This document shows, piece by piece, positions 20,086 through 31,887 of a stretch of DNA of 64,000 nt. The notes below the pieces were generated by a model, which ran no database searches, was not told the origin of the DNA, and saw nothing but the letters and a program-made list of their open reading frames with translations. This DNA is from Smallanthus sonchifolius. Its lineage: Eukaryota > Streptophyta > Magnoliopsida > Asterales > Asteraceae. The stretch covers positions 10,804,001 through 10,868,000 of the forward strand of contig CM042020.1 in NCBI GenBank assembly GCA_023525975.1, written 5' to 3'. The position numbers were made by a program, and so were the translations under genes. Each line of letters opens with the position of its first letter. Position 1 is the first letter of the stretch.

Positions 20086-20732
20086 TGCTTCCTTCCAATT
20101 TTCATCCTGCGCAGCTTGATAAAAATTCTTTGGCTCATCATGTGAGTTGATGGTCGTTAAGAAAGCTTTGTGAGAATCAGAAAATTTGTCATGCGTTATA
20201 TAATGAGCTAAAGGATGTATCGTCGAGGTCGCTTGATCGGGTGTGGGTCGTGTGTGGTCAACTGATGGCGGTAACTCTACCTCGTATCATCAAGGTGCTG
20301 TGGTCGTATCCAATTTATTTTATCTCTAATTTCTTCAACAACTTGAGTTTCTATGTTGTTATTTTCATTTTCAGCTGAGAACTCATTTATTTCGAGTTCC
20401 ATATCCCTTTGATTCAACGTGTCTTCCTGTTCCGAACCACTCGCCACATCATTTTCTTATGGCAAATCTTCAGTCAAATTATCATCACTTTGTTCAAGTG
20501 GGTTTTTTTCTTGTGGTTCACTTTCAACCGCTCCCCCTTTAGTCGTGTTTTCATCATAGGGGTATATGAAAAATTCTTATCCTTTTACCTTTTCTTTGTT
20601 TGGTAAGAAAGGAAAAACAGTTTCAACAAATTTTACATCTTTTGACACCGCCAATTTTCTTTGTTCTAAATCATAAATTTTGTACCCCTTAGTTCCTGGA
20701 GGATAGCCGACGAACACCCCCGGTTTGGCTCG
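20086..20732 (-). pseudogene. Decayed linker between copia integrase and RT
   Basis: No long ORF, but it sits between recognisable integrase and RT blocks of the same element. It shows Ser/Glu/Asn-rich minus-strand translations typical of the copia linker and, near 20690-20720, a remnant of the segment that follows the integrase core. Confidence 0.5.
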
Positions 20733-21800
20733 TTATTCGAATTTATCTCCTCCTGACTCGGTATTTCTAAAGTATGCTAAGCAATCAAAAAACTTCATGT
20801 GTTCATACTCCGGATCTCGGTTGTATAGAAGCTCGTATGGAGTTTTGTTCTTTATGACTTCAGATGGTAATCTATTTATGATGTAGGCAGCTGTCAAGAT
20901 ACATTCTCCCCACAACTTAATGGGTAATTTGGCTTCAAACCGTAAAGCACGTGCGGTCTCAAGAAGATGTCTATGCTTTCGTTCTACCACTCCATTTTGT
21001 TGTAGAGTGTGTGGATAAGTGGTTTCCAAAAGGATTATGTGTTCTGCAAGAACTTTTTCATATTATTTGACACGAATTCAACTCCATTGTTACACCTTAT
21101 TCTTCTGGCCCTAATGTAGGAGTCACAGATCTTGTCTTTTGGTTCAAAAGATATATTCTTAAGAAAACTTACATGAGACAGTTTGTTGTCTGAAGCGTGA
21201 CCTAATCTCTTATGCGACGTGTCCGTGGTTGTCATCATAGCCTTCATTTCTTCCTTCATGCCTCCCATTCGGTAAAGGCCACCATCACACTTACCCGCTC
21301 CAATCACGTTCCTTGATTCCAAGTCTCGCATGACAAAGAAGTCGGGGGGAAATGTCACGACACAATGAAGATCCTTTGCTAATCGTCGAACCGACAATAA
21401 GTTGCACTTAAAATTTGGAACATGTAAAACTCCGCTTAGCTTGGTTCCTCCTAGTAGAATAAAATTGCCCTTTCCCATAACCAGAACAGAGTCTCCATTA
21501 GGTATGACAACCGGTAACCCATGAGAATCCGTCATTATGTTTTCAAGCAAATCACCTCGATGAGTTATATGTTCGGTTGCACCTGAGTCAACAACCCAGT
21601 CGCGACTCGTTTGAAATTTACCTCCCATGTTGGCGATTGGTGTCGTTTCACTGTTGTTGGCAAGATATTTTAGAAACATCTTGTATTGATATTTTGTAAG
21701 TCCCGATATAGGTTTATAACCATTCTCGTCAGGGATTCCTTTGAGTTCTCTTTCTTTCCCTTTCCATGCCACCATTTCGGGTAGCTTATTCTCTTGAAAC
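20733..21800 (-). pseudogene. Copia protease and integrase, integrase with internal deletion
   Basis: The protease motif DSGATEHITHRGDLL and the following LHVPNFKCNLLSV are at about 21350-21600. The pre-integrase HKRLGHAS follows. Near 21100 the zinc region (ICDSYIRA) runs directly into RRIRCNNGVEF, so the first catalytic Asp region is missing and the second Asp is replaced by Asn. The third part (20733-21029) is open, with HTLQQNGVVERKHRHLLE and KTPYELLYNRDPEY. The integrase is therefore inactive. Confidence 0.83.
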
Positions 21801-22100
21801 TGTTCGAAATCAGGCCCAAGAATACGAATACAGAATTTGATCTCTACCAAGATCAATTCTCTTATTAATATTGAAAACTAAACCATACTTTACAATGAGC
21901 CATAAACCCTATATTTATACTAAAAACTAAACTTGATCACCTAGCTATTCTAATATAATAAGAAAATAATCCTCCTAAATTAATCCTAACCAAACTCAAT
22001 CTCTATTAAATAATCAAATAAATAAAACTCTCTCCTAATCTAATACGAACTCAACTAATTAATAAATTAATAATTATCTTTAATCAAGATTTATCCTTCA
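21801..22100 (-). repeat. 3' LTR of the small non-autonomous element
   Basis: Begins TGTTCGAAAT on the plus strand. It has an AT-rich core with a TATA-like CCCTATATTTATAC. The exact inner boundary is uncertain by a few bases. Confidence 0.82.
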
Positions 22101-23173
22101 TTCTCCCCTTTAATCTTGATTTGTACATCCCAAATCACTCGGGTCTTCCATGCAATTTCCGACTCACCCTTCACAGGTATCGCACCTTCATCCGCAGTTT
22201 GAATCACTCAAATTCTTCACCTCGTTTCACACGGTCTTCAATCCAGTTTCACACAGAACGTTCTTGATGTATCACAGATCTTCTTCCATGCAGCTCTCAC
22301 AGCCTTTTGAACAATCTCTCACAGATTGAATGTATTCTTCACTTTATTTGAACCGCTCACGGGTTTTAATACTCCTTCACCGGTATCACACCGTACCACC
22401 CTGAATCACACAGGTAAACACTTTGCAGATCCATACACCCTTCGCAGGTGATTGATCCTTCACTCAATCTGAATCGCTCAGATCGATATCTTCCTTGGTT
22501 GACTCGCACAACCTTTCGTTCCTTGACTGTCACAGCCACTTTCACAATTCGACACACGTCTTCTCCTTGACCCACTCACTAGATCTCATCAACTGTACCA
22601 ATAGTTGTTGACGAGTTCCATTAGTCGTGTTACCAACTTATTTCCTTATTTGCATCCATATTTAAATCCCATCATATATTTAATGAACCTTATGAGGTGA
22701 TCCTCCTCCACGCAAACTCCATGCTTGCGCCTTAAACTCCGTATCCCTCGCTTTTGATTAAGCCATCATGAGAGCACCTCATTTATCACCACCCATGTCT
22801 AAAACCACTATCTGAGTCATATTAATGTTACTGCTTGACTCACATAAATTCTCACGTGGCCTTTTGATTTGTATGAGTTCCACGCATTCCTCCATGATAT
22901 CCATGGACTCATTGATCGATCGGATTACCCACCAAAATTACCAAGGACTCCATGTAAGTATGTAACAATCCACTAGAGCTCCTTGCGGCTTACTCTTGCA
23001 AATTATAACACGTCACTTCAATTTTTTCTTTCTGATGTTCTTTTCCTTCGATCCATCAAACAATTTTTTTTCGATCACAAGACTGGCGCAGCAGCTTTTT
23101 GGCTGCTGCCTTCTCGACTCCAAATCAACGACTCTCAAAACCGCCCTCTTTTTCACGAAGCTTTGATACCAAT
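22101..23173. other. Internal region of the small non-autonomous element, no coding
   Basis: Rich in repeated CACAG/TTCAC words (for example near 22190-22560). No recognisable domain on either strand; the short open stretches look like chance. Confidence 0.6.
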
Positions 23174-23473
23174 TGTTGGAAATTAGGCGCAAGAACACGA
23201 ATACAGAATTTGATCTCTACCAAAATCAATTCTCTTATTAATATTGAAAACTAAATCACACTTTACAATGAGTCATAAACCCTATATTTATACTTAAAAC
23301 TAAACTTGATAACCAAGTTATTCTAATATGGTAAGAAAATAATCCTCCTAAATTAATCCTAACCAAACTCAATCTCTATTAAATAATCAAATAAATAAAA
23401 CTCTCTCCTAGTCTAATACGAACTCAACCAATTAATAAATTAATAATTATCTTTAATCAAGATTAATCATTTA
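23174..23473 (-). repeat. 5' LTR of the small non-autonomous element
   Basis: Begins TGTTGGAAAT on the plus strand, preceded by CTTTGATACCAA (PBS on the minus strand). Matches 21801-22100. Confidence 0.82.
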
Positions 23474-23641
23474 GAAACAACCACCCGAATTGTGTCCATC
23501 CTTCCAAGAAAAGGTGTAGTGATTGATTTCGCTGCTGTCTGACCTTGATTTTTCTTTGTTGTTCTCATGATCGGCGCCGGTCATGGTATGTGAAACAAGG
23601 TCCGACGGCTTTTTAGGGGTTAGGTCTCGAGCGGTAGAGAT

Positions 23642-23657
23642 CCCGCTCTGATACCAT
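23642..23657 (-). promoter_or_regulatory. Primer-binding site of the decayed copia element
   Basis: The minus strand reads TGATGGTATCAGAGCGGG, matching the initiator-Met PBS. The LTR that should follow at higher coordinates is not clearly delimited. Confidence 0.65.
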
Positions 23658-25519
23658 CAAGAAATTGGCATCTAAAAGTTCATCTTTTCATTGATACGGA
23701 ATATGACTTAAATAAAATCTTGAAAGAAGTTTAAAAGGAAAACACAATCACTGGGCTAAAAAAAGGATTACGGTCAAATAAATAAGGTAAATAAAACCAT
23801 TCCTTTTAGGTTTTTGGATCAATGAATAGAAGACGAGATTTCAAAAATCATTTGTTTTCTGAGTGTTTTACAAACGTTTCGAAATTTGTATAGCAATTCT
23901 TGAGCCATAACGATTCTAAAATCATTCTACGTTAACTGTAATCATAAAAGCATGCAAACTCGATCATATTTTTTTCTTCTTCAAGCTTATTACTTTAACC
24001 GCTTCGTCTTTTTGCAAATAAAATATTTATATGTTACATACAATCACGATGATTATAAATGAAGATGTAAAATATGACAAGTGTGTAAGTTATCTCTTAA
24101 CTAAAATATTGATAAAAGTTAGTATAGTAATCGTGTGGGGTTGATTGTTTGAATTAAAGAAAACCAAACACCACCCATAAATTTATTCGTGTTAAATATA
24201 TTAACCCTAACTCGGACACTAATAAAATCGTCTAACTTGAATACGACCCGTGCAACTCATTTATCTAAACAAGTCAACGGATTGACATTTTGTATATGAG
24301 TTGTAATCAAGTTGGCTTAAATGGGTCATAAACAGGTTGACGAGTTATAATAAATGAGTTAAACATGTCGTAAACGGGTTGATCTTATAGATTATATTTT
24401 TCTTTACTTTATATTCTAATTTAGGTAGTTTGATTAAACAAGTCAATTTAAACACAACTTTTTTATTAATTAAGCGGATTAGAAAGGAGAATCCCCATCT
24501 AGTTATTTCATGTTATATTTCGGGTGGCCCCTAAAGAAATTAAAATCACGATTTCTACCTTTTTCTTTTGTCTTGCATGATTGGCTGTGTGGGGTTTTAT
24601 AGTGGTTCGTATTTTGTACCACTCATTGTGTTTATATTATATATAGTTAACTTGTATTTTAAGCATTGTGATTATCCAAATTTTCAAGAAAAGAATGTCG
24701 AAACACACAGTGACGACACAGCAATCAGCATTGTGTCACCAATATCTATTGTCTAAATAATTACCTTTAATGTACTCCGTAATCATTATTAATAATAATA
24801 ATAAAAAAGGTTTTAATATCATCCGTAATGGGAGGTCAATGACGCCTATGTGACGGTCATAGACGGAGAGACCAAGGACCACCTATTATGGCGTTGGTTC
24901 TTGGTGTTATTTTAAGATTAAGGTTCGTAGGGAAAGACTTACAAAAAACTAAAAGGGTGGGCACATCCGGGTTATTTATTTATTTGTTTTTAATTTTATC
25001 TTGTTTTTGTAATAAAAGTTATGTTGTGTTTATAAAATTTATATTTACATATAAACTTGTAAAATGTTTGTAAAATTATAAATATATAAACATATTAAAA
25101 CTTGATAAAAATAAATATATTAATTTATAAAAATAAAATTGTAGTTATGTTTAATTTTTTTGATAAAATTTAATAACTCCATATTTAAATATATTTACTT
25201 ACATAATACTAGGGGTGTGAAATTCTAATATGACTCGAAACACAACATAATTTTAAATGTATATACGAAAATTTAAGTTATCTTTATTTTTTATTTGATA
25301 AAATTTCACTCGTTTAAATAAATGGTTAAGGGGTGCGTGTTCGGATTGAACGATTCAACCCGCCAACACCAAATTCATCAACCCACCAAGTCGAAGAGGG
25401 TTCTAATGTTTATTTTAATGTAATGTTTAATTTATTTTCTTTCTTAATTTTAAACTTTTGCCTCCATTACAAAATATATTATACAAGGTGTGTGCAATAT
25501 ATATATACACACACACCTT
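23657..25519. other. AT-rich intergenic stretch
   Basis: No supported gene. Degenerate words such as GGGTTGACGAGTTATAA (24330-24390) resemble decayed non-autonomous DNA transposons, and a TAGGGGTGTG word at 25209 resembles a hAT end without a visible partner. A short AT/CA microsatellite lies at 25498-25517. Confidence 0.5.
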
Positions 25520-26170
25520 GTCCGAAAACATTTTGTCTGAAAATCATCTCGTTCGAAACGTCTTTCATCCGAAAACTATTTCGTCCAAAAACATTCTTTT
25601 TCCTATTTCTACCGAAATACTTTTTGGTCGAAATGTCATTTCGGTCCCTTTATGGACTTTTCGGTCCATTTAAACGTTCTTGGCAAAATTCTTTATTTTT
25701 GATTCAAGCATCTAACTTTTTACATCCAAAACTCATATCTAGCTTTCATGAAGTTAGATATATACTTTTTAGGCCAAATCATACATAAAAATCCCGACTT
25801 TGATTGAAAACCCACTTAAACTCTAAAACCCATTTTTCAACAAAGAATTCGAATCCGGAAGGGTTTGGTTACCTGTTATCGCTTGATTCCTTCTTCTCCA
25901 ATCTTCAGAAACGTTCCAACAATGATCTAGGCTGCGAATGGATGTCTCGGGTTATGATTTAAAGTTCTCTCTCTCTCTCTCTAAGTTAGTGAAGAAGATG
26001 GTGAAGTGGGGAAGATGAGGAGGAAGACCAGGTCTTACTCTCTCCCCCCTTGCGCCCCACGAGCCCATCCCAGGCCCGAACCCACGAGCCCGTTATCCAT
26101 TATTATTCTTTTCCTTATGCCTTTTCCGTAACCGTCTTTATTGATTTATTGTAAATTTCGGGATGTTACA
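25520..26170 (-). repeat. Truncated 3' LTR of G2
   Basis: Aligns with about 35090-35760 of the full LTR and ends GGGATGTTACA. The part corresponding to 34409-35090 is absent. A CT microsatellite (25965-25982) and the TTTCG/CCGAAA box cluster (25520-25650) are shared with the full copy. Confidence 0.85.
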
Positions 26171-27400
26171 AATCTACCCTCCTTATGAAAGGTTTCGTCC
26201 TCGAAACCTGTCATTAGTCAAACAGATAAGGGTATGGCTCCTTCATTTCGGCCTCAATTTCCTGTGTACCTTCTGACCCTTTACGATGCTTCCATTGTAC
26301 CTTGACTAGTTGTTCAACATAATTGAGGCTATTATCTACCTCGATGTTATTGAGTGGAACTTACGTTGACTTGTCAGCTAGACACTTGTGCAACTGTGAC
26401 ATGTGAAAGGTAGGGTGGATCCCACTCAACTCATCAGGCAAATCCAGCCGGTAAGCAACTTCACCAACACGTACCAGAATCTTGAAAGGTCCGACAATTC
26501 TCGGACTTAGTTTTCCTCTCTTTCTAAACCGAATAATCCCTTTCCAGAGGGATACTTTCTACAATACTTGATCCTCAACATTGAATTCAATGGGTCTCCA
26601 TCTTTTGTCCGCGTAAAATTTCTGACGATCCTGGGTTGCTTTCATACGAGTTTTTATCTTGTCAAACTTTTCAGAGGTCGCAGTGACCACTTCTAAGCTT
26701 CCTAGATCTTTCTGTCCTATCTCACCCCAACAAACCGGGGTTCGGCAACTTCCACCATACAACATTTCGTAAGGTGGCATGCCAATTGTGGCGTGGTACT
26801 TGTTGTTGTAGGAGAATTCATCCAAAGGTAGGTGACTATCCCAACTGCCACCAAAGTCTATAATGCAAGCACGGAGCATATCCTCCAACGTTTGTATGGT
26901 CCTCTCCGACTGACCATCTGTCTGTGGGTGATAAGCCGTGCTGATATTCAATCTCGTACCCATTGCTTCATGAAATCTTTTCCAGAACCTTGATGTGAAT
27001 CGTGTGTCCCGGTCTGATACAATTGACAGTGGTACACCATGTCGATCGATTATTTCATTAATAAACACTTCTGCTAGTTTCTCAGATGAATAAGTTTCAT
27101 GGATCAGCAGGAAGTGTGCATTCTTCGTCAAGCGATCCACTACAACCCAAATCGTATCATAGCCCTTAGTTGTGCGAGGCAGCTTAGTGATAAAGTACAT
27201 GGTAATACGCTCCCATTTCCATTCTGGTCTGTCTAGAGGCTAGATCTTCCCGAGTGGTTTCTAATGTTCAGCTTTAACCTGTGAGCAAGTCGGACACTTA
27301 CTCACGTACTTTGTCACTTCATTCTTCATGTTTGACCACCAATACTCTTTTTTTAAATCTTGATACATCTTTGTGGTTCCTGGGTGGATGGGATATCGAG
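26171..27400 (-). pseudogene. G2 integrase with C-terminal chromodomain-like region
   Basis: The PPT-like AAGGAGGGTAGATT adjoins the LTR at 26171-26184. The integrase core is open at 26559-27200. It has FITKLPRTTKGYDTIWVVVD (first Asp), IVSDRDTRFTSRFWK (second Asp), HPQTDGQSERTIQTLED (Glu) and YNNKYHATIGMPPYEMLYG. The C-terminal part (26184-26556) is broken by stops but shows the HPTFHVS and LADKST-type motifs that precede the chromodomain in plant chromoviruses. The zinc region lies at about 27240-27400. Confidence 0.86.
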
Positions 27401-27410
27401 ACTTACGGGC

Positions 27411-28992
27411 TTAGTCAAGTACTTTGGCCCTAAGCTCTCCGCCCTTTGGTACCCACATACCACCACATCGGGTCCTCACTCCATGAGTGTTTGTCTCTAA
27501 CTTTACCTGTTGACTGACCATTCGTTCTCTCTTTATGTTTTCCTCCTTGAGTGCCTCTATCTGTTCTCTTTCTAACTCAGTCATAAAATCTGGTGTCACT
27601 ACTAACTGATATGCTTTCACCCTAATAGGAGGTTGATTATCCTTTCGGCTTAGGGCGTCGGCAACCACATTCTCCTTTCTCGGGTGGTATAGGATTTCAC
27701 AGTAATAATCCTTTAATAACTCCAACCACCGTCTCTGTCGCATGTTCAAGTCTTTCTGCTCAAAGAAATATTTCAAGCTCTTGTGATCCGAATAAATTGT
27801 GCATTTTACTCCATAGAAGTAACGCCTCCACATCTTCAATGCGAAGACAACTGCCGTGAGCTCAAGGTCGTGAGTCGGGTAGTTAACCTCGTGAACCTTT
27901 AATTGTCGTGGCGCATACGCGATCACCTTTCCCCTTTGCATCAATACACATCCTAACCCTTGTCCCAAAACGTCAGAATATACCACCAAGTCTTCGTTAC
28001 CCTCGGGTAGTGTCAACACTAGGGCTTGGGTCAATTTCTTCTTTAACTCTGCAGATGCTTCGGACTGAGCTTGACCCCGTTCGTACTTTACTTCTTTTCT
28101 CGTTAATTTTGTCAGAGGCGAGGCTATTTTCGAGAAGTCCTTAATGAACCTTCGGTAGTAGCCTGCCAATCCTAGAAAAATTCGAATCTTTGTTAGCGTC
28201 TTTAGAATTTCCCAATCTTTCACTGTCGTGATCTTTGTCACGTCAACCATGATACCATCTGCGTTAATAACGTGACCTAGGAATTGAACTTCCCTAAGGT
28301 AGAACGAGCACTTGGAAAATTTAGCAAACAACTTTTCCCTTTGCAGTGTCTCTAGTGCCTCTCGAATGTGACAAGAATGGTCACCTTCACTTTTCGAATA
28401 GATGAGTATGTCATCTATGAATACTATCACTGATCGATCCAACATCGGTCGACCACACCTGGTTCATCATACTCATGAATGCTGCTAGGGCATTCCTCAA
28501 ACTGAAGGACAACACGCGAAATTCGTAATGCCCGTACCGCGTGCGAAAAGTTATTTTCGGTATATCCTCTTCCCTTACCTTTAACCGGTGATACCCCGAT
28601 CGCAGGTCGTTCTTAGAAAACCATTTCGCTCCTTGCAGCTAGTTGAACAGATCATCAATCCTGGGTAGCGGGTACTTATTATTTATTGTACGTTTATTCA
28701 ACTCTCTGTAGTCGATGCACATTCTCATGGCACCATCTTTATTCTTTACAAACAGCACCGGAGCACCCCACGGGGAAATGCTCGGTCTGATAAAGCCTTT
28801 ATCCAGGAACTCTTCCAATTGTGTCATCAGCTCTTTCATCTCCAATGGTGCAAGTTGGTACGGTGCTTTAGCCATGGGCTGGGCACCTGGTACTAGATCT
28901 ATCTGGAACTCTATCTCCCGGTCGGGTGGTAATCCAAGAAAGTCCTCGAGGAACACCTCCAGGAAATTACACACCACGGGTACGTCTTTCAA
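27411..28992 (-). pseudogene. G2 reverse transcriptase and RNase H
   Basis: The N-terminal RT block (28639-28992) has LPPDREIEFQIDLVPGAQP, RPSISPWGAPVLFVKNKDG and MCIDYRELN. A degraded stretch (28446-28638) covers the palm. The second block (27411-28445, 344 aa) starts just before the catalytic FIDDILIYS. It runs through FSKCSFYLREVQFLGHV, GYYRRFIKDFSKIA and RNase H (VYSDVLGQGLGCVLMQ, DLELTAVVFALKMWRRY, YSDHKSL, ADALSRK). The first RNase H motif has SDVL where most elements have CDAS. It is the longest open gypsy pol piece in the window. Confidence 0.88.
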
Positions 28993-29061
28993 CTATTTTA
29001 CTTCTATATCTTTTTCTATCACATAGGCCAGACAGGTCTCGCATCCGCGTCTCATATACTT

Positions 29062-29500
29062 CTATGCCTCTATCATCGAAATGATGTTCGTTATCGAGCC
29101 CTCACGATCCCCGTAAACCAAAACTTCGCTACCATCTGGAGTTTTGAGCTGAACAATCTTTCGCTTACATACAATTCGGGCTTCGTTGGCAGCTAACCAA
29201 TCCATACCCAAGACCATATCAAACCCTTCCAAGGCAATAACATACAACCTAACGGAGAATCTATGGCCATATATCTTTATCGTATTACTATCTACTAGTT
29301 CTATCACTTTCATGGTTTTACCCACAATAGTTTCCACATTAAACGCCCTTTCTACTTTAGTAACTTTGCATTTCATTCTTTTACATTCTGATGACAACAT
29401 GAAACTCCTACTGGCACCAGAATCAAACAATACCTAAACAAAGGTGTGGTCAAGAATGAACGTACCTGACACCACATCGAGGTTATCTCTAGCTTCCTCT
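29062..29500 (-). pseudogene. G2 aspartic protease
   Basis: Open at 29062-29430, with the intact active-site loop FDSGASRSFM near its N-terminus, then LEGFDMVLGMDWLAAN. A stop lies just upstream (near 29432), before VLFDSGA would join gag. Confidence 0.83.
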
Positions 29501-30607
29501 TGTGTCAGTGCATATGCTCGGGTTCTTACCTTTGATTTCTTGGCTTCCTTTCCCTTCTCGGTGCCAACAGCTTTGGGTCAACGATAGTCCTTGGCCATAT
29601 GACCAGGGGTTCCGCAGTTATAACATGTCAATGCATTGGGGCATTCATGCGAATAATGCCCAGTCTTTCCGCACCGATAACAGATATTCAGACCCACACG
29701 ACACACCCACAAAGTGCTTCCTTCCACATTTAGCACAATCATTACTATCCTCAGCTTCTTCACTTCTGGGCCCGCCCACTCCTATGTCGACCGCCTAACG
29801 ACACTTGTCACCTTGTTTTGAACTTTAGTAGGTAGTGAGTTCCCGGAGTCGAAGTCATTGTATACTATCCCAGCTAGCTCCACCAATGATTCAAAACTTG
29901 TAGGGGTGTTGGCTTTAATGTGCACACAAACAAGGGGTGTTGGCTTTAATGTGCACACAAACATTCTGTGGCAACCCCTTTATGTAATACTTTATCCTTT
30001 TCCCCTCGGTGTCCACCAGATGTGGAACCAACTGAGCCAGCTCATTATATTTCGAGGTATACTGGCAGTGAGTCATACTACCAACACAAACCCCCAAAAA
30101 CTCTCTCTACTCTATCAATCTTGTTCTACAGACATAACTTCTTGATTATTAGATTTTTCATGTCATCCTATTTCATTCTCTTCAGAGCAGTGGATGTTTT
30201 GATATGTTGAATCGACCTCCACCAACTCAAAGCCTCATTAGTGAACGAGTGAGTGACAAACTTGACCGCTTGATCTTCACGACACTCACTAATGTTGATC
30301 ACACCATTCATCCTCTCTATCCACTTGAAAGTGGAAAAAACATCTTTCCTTCTTTCAAAGTTCGGCGGATCACACCCCCAAAATGATTTGTAATTGCAGC
30401 CTCAGGCTGCCACTTCAAAGTCATAATAGTCACCGTCGGTGACTTCAGTTCCTCTGGTACTCTCCTTTTTCTTCTCTTTCCTCTCTATTCTGAAGTCTTT
30501 CAAGGCCTCGACCGGTGCTTTCGACAAGACATCCTTCAAGACTAAAGAGACCTCTGTCGTGATAGCTTCTCTTACGATTGGTTCTAGAACCAACCCCTCA
30601 TTGTGCT
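29501..30607 (-). pseudogene. G2 gag, C-terminal and middle parts
   Basis: At 29578-29763 two nucleocapsid knuckles are visible: CYRCGKTGHYSHEC is intact, while CYNCGTPGHMAKDY has lost its last Cys. Further upstream (29780-30600) the capsid core is broken into short frames. The segment REAITTEVSLVLKDVLSK (30402-30593) belongs to the N-terminal half. The reading continues on the other side of the Cassandra insertion at 31321. Confidence 0.72.
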
Positions 30608-30875
30608 TGTAACACCTTAGGCAAATCCCACATCGGCCGTGGACAGGAGAGATCCTTGGTTCATAAGGAATGTCCTGCCTCTTAAATCAACAACGCGTTT
30701 TGGGGCTTAATGTAGTGGATGAGAGGAGAACTCCACAGTTAAGCGTGCTCGGGTGGGAGTAATCCAGGGATGGGTGACCCCTGGGAAGTTTTCACCCGGG
30801 CAACCAAAAACAAATCCGTGAGCTCTTAGTGGGCAAAGCGGACAATATTGTTGGTACGAGGGGCCGGATGTTACA
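30608..30875 (+). repeat. Left (5') LTR of Cassandra, 268 bp
   Basis: The 5S-like part is 30726-30788. AACTCCACAGTTAAGCGTGC resembles the 5S internal promoter A-box region and GATGGGTGACCCCTGGGAAG its C-box region. Pol III transcription from the LTR is known for the family; here it is inferred. Confidence 0.93.
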
Positions 30876-30877
30876 AA

Positions 30878-30890
30878 TGGTATCAGAGCC
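30878..30890 (+). promoter_or_regulatory. Primer-binding site of Cassandra
   Basis: TGGTATCAGAGCC two bases after the left LTR; initiator-Met type. Confidence 0.9.
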
Positions 30891-31046
30891 ACTCCTGTGC
30901 CGTTCGGGATGGTGGGGCAAACCTCATCGAGTATGGTGAGTCCCCGGGGGTGTTCAGAGGGACACCTTAGGCAAATCCCACATCTCTGATTGGGATGGTG
31001 GGGCAAACCTCATCGAGGACGATGAGTCCAAAGGGGGGGGGGTGAT

Positions 31047-31315
31047 TGTAACACCTTAGGCAAATCCCACATCGGCCGTGGACAGGAGAGATCCTTGGTT
31101 CATAAGGAATGTCCTGCCTCTTAAATCAACAACGCGTTTTGGGGCTTAATGTAGTGGATGAGAGGAGAACTCCACAGTTAAGCGTGCTCGGGTGGGAGTA
31201 ATCCAGGGATGGGTGACCCCATGGGAAGTTTTCACCCGGGCAACCAAAAACAAATCCGTGAGCTCTTAGTGGGCAAAGCGGACAATATTGTTGGTACGAG
31301 GGGCCGGATGTTACA
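31047..31315 (+). repeat. Right (3') LTR of Cassandra, 269 bp
   Basis: Matches the left LTR except for one extra A inside the C-box-like region (GTGACCCCATGGG). Confidence 0.93.
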
Positions 31316-31320
31316 GTGCT

Positions 31321-31477
31321 CTTCATTCTGAATAAACATATGATTCTCACTGTCATTATGCTCCACATGAACCAATTCAGTCTCGTTGCGAGAGTGCACA
31401 CTTTCCTCTATCCGTGCTTGGTTACCTGGTGGTCGGCCTCGACGACCAGTACGACCACCTCTCTTTCCTCTAGCCAT
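31321..31477 (-). pseudogene. G2 gag N-terminus
   Basis: The ATG at 31477 opens a basic Gly/Arg-rich start (MARGKRGGRTGRRGRPPG), the usual N-terminus of this gag type. It is followed by an Asn/His/Glu-rich stretch that ends at the Cassandra target duplication (GTGCT, 31316-31320). Confidence 0.7.
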
Positions 31478-31887
31478 TTGGGTCTAACTGCGAACAAGGA
31501 ACACTCGTGTCATCATGATAGGTATTTATTTATAACACCTCGAGTAATGTAAATTACTAATTATAGAGACCGGTATGAAATTTCTAATTACTTTACTACT
31601 TGGGTTCTGAACATTCCATGTCAGGAGTAACATTTGCATCCAAGTTTAGAGTCCCTACATTAAGGCACATACGATCTACTGTCTATGCTAAACTAAAGCA
31701 TTTACTGTCTACTATATATACTAAGGCATTACTGTCTATGTTCTATGTTAGGACATTGACTACCTTCTTTCTACTATCTTTCCATGGACGGGCTGCTCTG
31801 ACTGACATTCCTTTCCTTCCTTTCCCTTGTCCCATTTTCAGTTTAAGTTCAGACATTATCGCAAATGTCCAAATCTCTCGAACTCTG
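31478..31887 (-). other. G2 leader, first part
   Basis: Between the gag ATG and the lone LTR. No coding; CTACTGTCTATG words repeat near 31676-31740. The leader continues at 34211-34387. Confidence 0.5.

Larger units (their letters stand above)
21801..23473 (-). mobile_element. Small non-autonomous LTR retrotransposon nested in the copia element
   Basis: Two direct repeats of about 300 bp (21801-22100 and 23174-23473) flank about 1.07 kb without any protein domain. A 5-bp repeat GAAAC at 21796-21800 and 23474-23478 is the target duplication, and reading across the two flanks restores the host copia frame. Minus-strand PBS TTGGTATCAAAGC lies beside the right LTR (23161-23173) and the purine tract AAAGGGGAGAA beside the left one (22101-22111). 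The LTRs differ at about 16 positions, so it is older than the Sirevirus-like insertion. It must depend on another element's proteins. Confidence 0.85.
19558..23656 (-). mobile_element. Decayed Ty1/copia element, internally deleted and split by a nested element
   Basis: Minus-strand order: PBS near 23645, a short gag remnant, protease, integrase and RT, cut just before the YVDD box at 19558. This is the copia order. Gag is almost entirely missing and the integrase has an internal deletion. The non-autonomous LTR element at 21801-23473 interrupts it before the protease. No complete LTR of its own is recognisable. Confidence 0.82.
30608..31315 (+). mobile_element. Complete Cassandra-type TRIM retrotransposon carrying 5S rRNA-like LTRs
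   Basis: Two LTRs (30608-30875 and 31047-31315) start TGTAACACC and end GGATGTTACA. A 5-bp target duplication GTGCT flanks them (30603-30607 and 31316-31320). The PBS TGGTATCAGAGCC lies at 30878-30890 and a purine tract AAAGGGGGGGGGGTGA just before the right LTR. The LTRs contain a stretch closely matching plant 5S rRNA, the defining trait of Cassandra. The internal 171 bp code for nothing, so it uses proteins of other elements. The LTRs differ by a single inserted base, so the insertion is very recent. Confidence 0.95.

Noticed and set aside
22366..22575. 69-aa open frame inside the small non-autonomous LTR element
   Set aside because: Short, low complexity, no zinc knuckle or other retroelement motif.
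25209..25360. hAT-type MITE starting TAGGGGTGTG
   Set aside because: No matching inverted end or 8-bp duplication could be found nearby.
30726..30788. 5S rRNA gene
   Set aside because: Only part of 5S is present, with several changes, and it lies inside both LTRs of a Cassandra element; it is a transposon component and not a ribosomal gene.
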